Made by a program: the position numbers and the translations under genes. Below, one piece after another: positions 7,572-10,381 of a stretch of 10,381 nt of DNA. Position 1 is the stretch's first letter, and each line of letters begins with the position of its first letter. Origin of the DNA: Acidobacteriota bacterium. Lineage in GTDB: Bacteria > Acidobacteriota > Terriglobia > Terriglobales > Acidobacteriaceae. The DNA lies in the NCBI GenBank assembly GCA_021793595.1, contig JAJYSL010000149.1, positions 1-10,381 of the forward strand, given 5' to 3'. The notes under the pieces were generated by a model. The model was not told the origin of the DNA, made no database searches, and was given only the letters and a program-made list of their open reading frames with translations.

Positions 7572-7606
7572 ATATATAGATATATCTAGAAGAAATATCT
7601 ATATAT
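7572..7606. promoter_or_regulatory. AT-rich inverted repeat, candidate operator
   Basis: ATATATAGATAT (7572-7583) and ATATCTATATAT (7595-7606) are perfect 12-bp inverted copies with an 11-bp spacer. The spacer edge also forms the palindrome TAGATATATCTA (7577-7588). The core ATATCTATA occurs a third time at 7650-7658. A cluster directly upstream of a self-standing HTH regulator is typical of an autoregulatory operator. Chance repeats are likelier in AT-rich DNA (17 G/C in 78 bases at 7543-7620), which lowers confidence. Confidence 0.45.
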
Positions 7607-7671
7607 ACGCAATATTCATTCCTATTTTGGAATTAAAACTGGCTGTTTAATATCTATAGGAAACTTTGTTG

Positions 7672-7701
7672 TTGACATTGTTCTATTAAGCATAGTAATA
7701 C
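7672..7701 (+). promoter_or_regulatory. Candidate plus-strand promoter with perfect -35
   Basis: TTGACA at 7672-7677 is a perfect -35. At 18 bp spacing TAATAC (7696-7701) gives only 3 of 6 matches to a -10. Its transcript would run toward the genes at 8108 and 8311 with a leader of about 400 nt. An inverted repeat CTCTAT/ATAGAG (7709-7714 and 7722-7727) follows where transcription would begin and could be an operator. Confidence 0.35.
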
Positions 7702-8107
7702 AAGAAAACTCTATCATCAGTATAGAGATACGCGCTGTTGACCTCCCTTTCTCCCAAATCCAGGTCATCACGATGAAGTGCCCCTGGTTCGCCTTGCTGC
7801 GCCAGTTGGGGCGACTGCGGGTCACTTCAAGGCAGCCGATTGAGCTGCGCTCGGCTTCGAACCGGCGACCAAAGTTTGTTTGCCAGGATCGACGCACGTT
7901 CAGGGACGCGGATTGTTCTTGATTGCCCAGCCAGGGGAGTGCACCTCAAAAAGCCAGTGTTGTTCACGCAGAAGACGTGCCTGTTGGGCTAAGCCGAACC
8001 GAAGAGTTCTGCGGCCAAGCAGTCTTCGCAAGCCGCTCTCTTGGGACGAAGGAAGACCAGAGTCTTTACGGGAGCATTGAATTTTTTGCCTTGGAGATCA
8101 TTACGTT

Positions 8108-8314
8108 ATGAGTCAATCTTGCTTACACCTGAAAATCTGTGAGGGTTGCGGCCGTCTTTGGTTGCGCAATCACACAGTCAACGAAGTTTACTGTCGTCAA
8201 TGCACAGTTCACTTTTCGGACTTCCCGGCACCGCGCAGTCGCAGACCAAAAGGCCGTCCGCGCAAGGGTGGGCATCTTGTGGGGATGCATGCAATCGAAG
8301 GGGGTTTGCGATGA
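8108..8314 (+). CDS. Small zinc-knuckle protein with AT-hook-like tail
   Basis: 68 residues. Two CxxC pairs, Cys11-EG-Cys14 and Cys29-RQ-Cys32, separated by 14 residues, fit a zinc ribbon or treble-clef knuckle (CEGCGRLWLR ... VYCRQC). The C-terminal part SRRPKGRPRKGG (44-55) is very basic and matches an AT-hook: a GRP core flanked by Lys/Arg, which binds the minor groove of AT-rich DNA. No signal peptide or membrane segment. A GGAG lies 11 nt before the ATG. Its TGA overlaps the ATG of the next gene (ATGA, 8311-8314), implying translational coupling; its own ATG likewise overlaps the stop of an upstream open frame at 8111. DNA binding is inferred from the motifs; I do not know a named family. 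Confidence 0.72.
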   Translation: MSQSCLHLKICEGCGRLWLRNHTVNEVYCRQCTVHFSDFPAPRSRRPKGRPRKGGHLVGMHAIEGGLR

Positions 8315-8820
8315 GTGCGGCCTACCCTTTATACGACCTGCAGGCCTCCGAGCAAGTTCGACTTGTCCCGATGCAAGTTCGATCCACGCATAGATCTGAA
8401 GAAAAGCAAAGCAGAAAGCAACCCAAGCCGGAACTGGCGTTCTACCGGAAGTACACAGAAGCAATGCTACGAAGGTATGTGCGACTTTCTTTGACGGTTG
8501 GGAGAATGCCTGCGCTGCTGGGTCATGATGCATTTCGAGGAAAGATGAGTACATATCGAGTGACGAGTTTTGAAGATTCGGTGATTTTTGTGTATGACGT
8601 GGATAAATGTTTGAAGAAGCTGGATGGGTTTTCGCAAGAACTGATCCGGCGGATTGCGCTCCAAGAATATACGCAAGGCGAAGCATCCGGGTTGTTGCAG
8701 GTGAGTCTGCGAACCATCGTACGAAGATATGGAGAAGCGATCGATGCGCTGACCCAGATTTTCCTTGAAAATCGACTTCTGAATGTAGATCCGATGGGGG
8801 AGTCAAGTACATCACGATGA
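8311..8820 (+). CDS. Sigma-region-4-like helix-turn-helix protein
   Basis: 169 residues, starting at ATG 8311 with GAAGGGGG 6 nt upstream. The frame is open back to 8146, but that stretch overlaps the zinc-knuckle gene and has no better signal. Residues 1-40 are polar and probably disordered. Residues 42-104 hold AMLRRYVRLSLTVGRMPALLG, then TSFEDSVIFVYDVDKCLKKLD. Residues 106-150 resemble sigma-70 region 4: LIRRIALQEYTQGEASGLL, then VSLRTIVRRYGEAIDALT, a helix-turn-helix that in sigma factors reads the -35 box. Regions 2 and 3 are absent, so it is not a complete sigma factor; it may act as a transcription factor or an anti-/co-sigma-like protein. From memory, this architecture recurs in Acidobacteria. 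It is coupled to the AT-hook gene. Confidence 0.82.
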   Translation: MSAAYPLYDLQASEQVRLVPMQVRSTHRSEEKQSRKQPKPELAFYRKYTEAMLRRYVRLSLTVGRMPALLGHDAFRGKMSTYRVTSFEDSVIFVYDVDKCLKKLDGFSQELIRRIALQEYTQGEASGLLQVSLRTIVRRYGEAIDALTQIFLENRLLNVDPMGESSTSR

Positions 8821-8851
8821 CAGGTTCAGTAATTTATTGATAATAAGGAAG

Positions 8852-8879
8852 ATAGCAAGCAGGTGTGATGGCGTGCTAT
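8852..8879 (+). terminator. Weak hairpin after the sigma-like gene
   Basis: ATAGCAAGC pairs with GCGTGCTAT with one mismatch around a 10-nt loop. Only a loose T-rich stretch follows. It lies 31 bp past the stop at 8820 and could end the two-gene transcript, but the T-tract is poor. Confidence 0.25.
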
Positions 8880-8946
8880 TGTGCTTCACTCTGTTAGCCT
8901 TAAGTCACGGTGAAAGAAGACAGGATGGAGGATTGACGACATCAGC

Positions 8947-9000
8947 ATGACTGATTTCGCAATCGCCATCCGACAATTTTCAGACAACGTCTTAGGTTGA
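8947..9000 (+). CDS. Possible 17-codon leader ORF ahead of a hairpin
   Basis: ATG to TGA encoding MTDFAIAIRQFSDNVLG. It ends 8 nt before the long hairpin at 9009-9058. The nearest Shine-Dalgarno-like sequence (GGAGG) is too far, about 15 nt, for a strong start. The peptide has no run of a single amino acid that would mark a classical attenuator. It may be a chance ORF. Confidence 0.18.
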   Translation: MTDFAIAIRQFSDNVLG

Positions 9001-9008
9001 ACTTGGCA

Positions 9009-9058
9009 CGAAGAAGATAAAGGGGCGACCAGCTATGGTCGTCTCTTTATCTTCTTCG
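9009..9058. terminator. Near-perfect 23-bp hairpin, terminator or leader structure
   Basis: Left arm 9009-9031 and right arm 9036-9058 pair over 23 bp in plus-strand RNA with two G-U pairs and a GCTA loop. The GC-rich core GGGGCGACCA/TGGTCGTCTC is flanked by AGATAAA on one side and TTTATCTTCTT on the other, as in bidirectional intrinsic terminators, although no uninterrupted T-run follows. It ends 22 nt before the GTG of the next gene, just upstream of that gene's Shine-Dalgarno, so it could instead be an attenuator or 5' stabilising structure. Confidence 0.6.
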
Positions 9059-9080
9059 CGTTTGGGACAGGTGGAATGGT

Positions 9081-9419
9081 GTGTCGAAGGAAAGGTCGAG
9101 CCGGCGAGCTCCCATCAAGAAACAAGTCACTCGAAACAGAGAGCGAGCCCGGGTTGGCGGGCAGAATGCGGATAGGGAGATAAATGTCGAGACTCGGGAG
9201 GGATATCGGGAGCTTGCCCGGTCCCAGGTCCTTGCCGCGTGGCCACAGATCCTGGAAGGACTGATCGAAAAGGCCATGGGTGGCGGATATCAACACACAA
9301 AACTGCTACTGGACCTGTGCGAATTGGCCACGAAAGAGTCGCATCACTCCGACGGGTATCGCGGCGAACAGCTTTGCGACGCCTTGCTCAATAATTTACG
9401 ATTGCGGCCACCCGAGTGA
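9081..9419 (+). CDS. Small basic/helical protein of unknown function
   Basis: 112 residues, GTG start at 9081 with AGGTGGA 5 nt upstream. Residues 1-25 are strongly basic (SSRRAPIKKQVTRNRERAR), suggesting nucleic-acid or acidic-surface contact. Residues 39-84 look helical: REGYRELARSQVLAAWPQILEG, then LIEKAMGGGYQHTKLLLDLCELA. The pattern of a helix pair with LIEKA...Y.H.KLLLDL resembles helical segments in proteins linked to phage terminase small subunits, but no other packaging gene is nearby and I do not assign it. No signal peptide. It lies 58 bp before the secreted fibre-like gene on the same strand and may be co-transcribed with it; the hairpin at 9009-9058 precedes it. Confidence 0.65.
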   Translation: MSKERSSRRAPIKKQVTRNRERARVGGQNADREINVETREGYRELARSQVLAAWPQILEGLIEKAMGGGYQHTKLLLDLCELATKESHHSDGYRGEQLCDALLNNLRLRPPE

Positions 9420-9477
9420 GTAGGGAACAGGACCGAGCGCGCGTCACACATTTGAGTTATGAAGTGAGGGGACAACG

Positions 9478-10381
9478 ATGAATGAGACAAGAAAGCACCG
9501 AGATCGATCCATAAAGGCGGGGCTGAAACATGCGCCAGCAATGTTATTATGGCGATTCGCTGGCTTGGCTCTTTCCATCGCGTTGATTGCGCTCCCGAGC
9601 CGTGCGCAAGTAACTACAACGACTGTGCAGGACACGGTGTACCACGCCGACGGAACGACAGCGACCGGAACGATCCTGGTGACGTGGCCGGCATTCGTGA
9701 CAGCGAGCGGGAAAACAGTAGCGGCGGGAAACATAACTGCGAATATCGGGTCAGGTGGACAGGTCTCACTCAATCTTGCCCCAAATGTGGGAGCGACCCC
9801 GACGGGCTCATATTACACGGCCGTATATCACCTCGACGACGGCACGGTAAGTAAGGAGTATTGGTCGGTACCGGACGTCCCGTCCACGACAGTCGCCGCA
9901 ATACGCAGTCTAGTCATGCCCGCGAGTGTAGCGGTGCAGACCGTTTCGACATCTCAGATCAATTCATTGCTTGGAAGTTATTTACCTCTTAATGGCGGAG
10001 CGTTAAAAGGCGCGTTGCAGCTACAGGCTGATCCTGTGACCGCCATGCAAGCGGCAACGAAACACTATGTGGATGCGCAGGTAGCACCAATCGCGACAGC
10101 GATAACAAGCGTTATTTCATCAGCGCCGAAAGCAACTCAAGTTGTACAGCAGCCGGTTGGCTCTAACCTTGCTGTCAATATATTGCAGGGGAGTTACTAC
10201 GCGACCCAATTTCAGACGGGCAACTTGAACAATGGCATCTCGAACCTGATGGGCAGCGCGAACTGCGCGACCAGCTCCCCGAATGGATTGAGCGGCTGCA
10301 CGGTCTACGTCGAGCCAACCTATGGCAACACGGAGAAGCCGCAAGGGTATGGCGCGTACAACTACGGCAACAATATGAGCA
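9478..10381 (+). CDS. Secreted protein with phage-tail-fibre-like module (3' truncated)
   Basis: 301 codons are visible; the gene continues beyond the window. ATG 9478 has GAGGGG 6 nt upstream. After a basic N-terminus, residues 22-43 form a signal peptide (LLWRFAGLALSIALIALPSRA) with likely cleavage before Gln44; ATG at residue 22 is an alternative start. Residues 45-133 look like a beta-sandwich (VQDTVYHADGTTATGTILVTW; GSYYTAVYHLDDGTVSKEYW). Residues 170-200 (PLNGGALKGALQLQADPVTAM then QAATKHYVDA) match the fibre motif of phage tail proteins, where the HYVD strand precedes a coiled region. Cys263 and Cys274 may form a disulfide. I recall such exported fibre-like proteins as common in Acidobacteria; a role in the envelope or attachment is inference. 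No phage structural gene is adjacent. Confidence 0.85.
   Translation, partial: MNETRKHRDRSIKAGLKHAPAMLLWRFAGLALSIALIALPSRAQVTTTTVQDTVYHADGTTATGTILVTWPAFVTASGKTVAAGNITANIGSGGQVSLNLAPNVGATPTGSYYTAVYHLDDGTVSKEYWSVPDVPSTTVAAIRSLVMPASVAVQTVSTSQINSLLGSYLPLNGGALKGALQLQADPVTAMQAATKHYVDAQVAPIATAITSVISSAPKATQVVQQPVGSNLAVNILQGSYYATQFQTGNLNNGISNLMGSANCATSSPNGLSGCTVYVEPTYGNTEKPQGYGAYNYGNNMS

Larger units (their letters stand above)
7543..8107. other. Long region without a confident gene
   Basis: The first 200 bp are strongly AT-rich and hold the repeats and promoter listed separately; from about 7740 composition returns to the window's average. On the plus strand one frame is open from 7773 (ATG) to a TGA at 7920-7922 and again from 7923 to 8111. 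Its last part contains a stretch reading LGTKEDQSLYGSIEFF, which resembles the closing strand of acidobacterial PilZ domains, so a decayed PilZ gene is possible. On the minus strand a 91-codon frame starting at GTG (7622-7897) is tryptophan-rich but ends in AT-rich DNA with no codon logic I can see. I support neither as a gene. Confidence 0.5.

Noticed and set aside
7850..7870. GGTTCGAAGCC on the minus strand, like a tRNA T-arm
   Set aside because: The T-stem does not pair over 5 bp and no acceptor, anticodon or D arm can be built around it.
7622..7897. 91-codon minus-strand ORF with a GTG start, tryptophan-rich
   Set aside because: The C-terminal third lies in AT-rich DNA and no family was recognised; it could be a repeat-derived or chance ORF.
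8123..8815. 230-codon frame antisense to the AT-hook and sigma-like genes
   Set aside because: It opposes two genes with motifs and Shine-Dalgarno sequences, and shows no domain of its own.
1..10381. CRISPR array, IS element, integrase or defence system
   Set aside because: No spaced direct repeats of array size, no transposase or recombinase motifs and no known defence-gene set were seen on either strand.

Overview
The window looks chromosomal and most likely comes from an acidobacterium (class Terriglobia). I infer this from protein style: a bifunctional Rel, a Gfo/Idh/MocA oxidoreductase preceded by a tiny conserved-looking ORF, a secreted protein with a phage-tail-fibre-like HYVD module, and a sigma-region-4-like regulator of a type I associate with this phylum. 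No database search was possible, so the assignment is inference.

Left half, housekeeping genes. The window opens with the last 26 codons of a cold-shock protein, a bidirectional terminator, and ridA on the minus strand. Divergent from ridA is a secreted protein of unknown function (769-1686). It converges on rel (1739-3979, minus), the (p)ppGpp synthetase/hydrolase. A 117-bp divergent region separates rel from an RlmI-type 23S rRNA cytosine methyltransferase (4097-5461, plus). The methyltransferase converges on a Gfo/Idh/MocA oxidoreductase (5458-6510, minus), and the two stop codons share one CTAG. Upstream of the oxidoreductase, on the same strand, lie a 69-codon unknown ORF and a regulator with an XRE-type helix-turn-helix and an S24 (LexA/CI-like) fold whose catalytic serine is replaced by alanine (6829-7542).

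Middle, a regulatory island. The regulator is preceded by a strongly AT-rich segment (about 7543-7740) holding three copies of ATATCTATA, two of them forming a 12-bp perfect inverted repeat, and a perfect TTGACA box facing the other way. About 560 bp carry no gene I can defend, although a short ORF with PilZ-like wording ends at 8111. Two small genes follow, joined by an ATGA overlap: a 68-aa protein with two CxxC knuckles and an AT-hook-like tail, and a 169-aa sigma-like HTH protein. A dead-S24 repressor, an AT-hook protein and a sigma-like protein around one AT-rich intergenic region is the most interesting arrangement here.

Right end. A leader region holds a 17-codon ORF and a near-perfect 23-bp hairpin directly ahead of a 112-aa protein of unknown function. 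The window ends inside a secreted fibre-like protein, of which 301 codons are visible. No rRNA, tRNA, CRISPR array, transposase or integrase was recognised.
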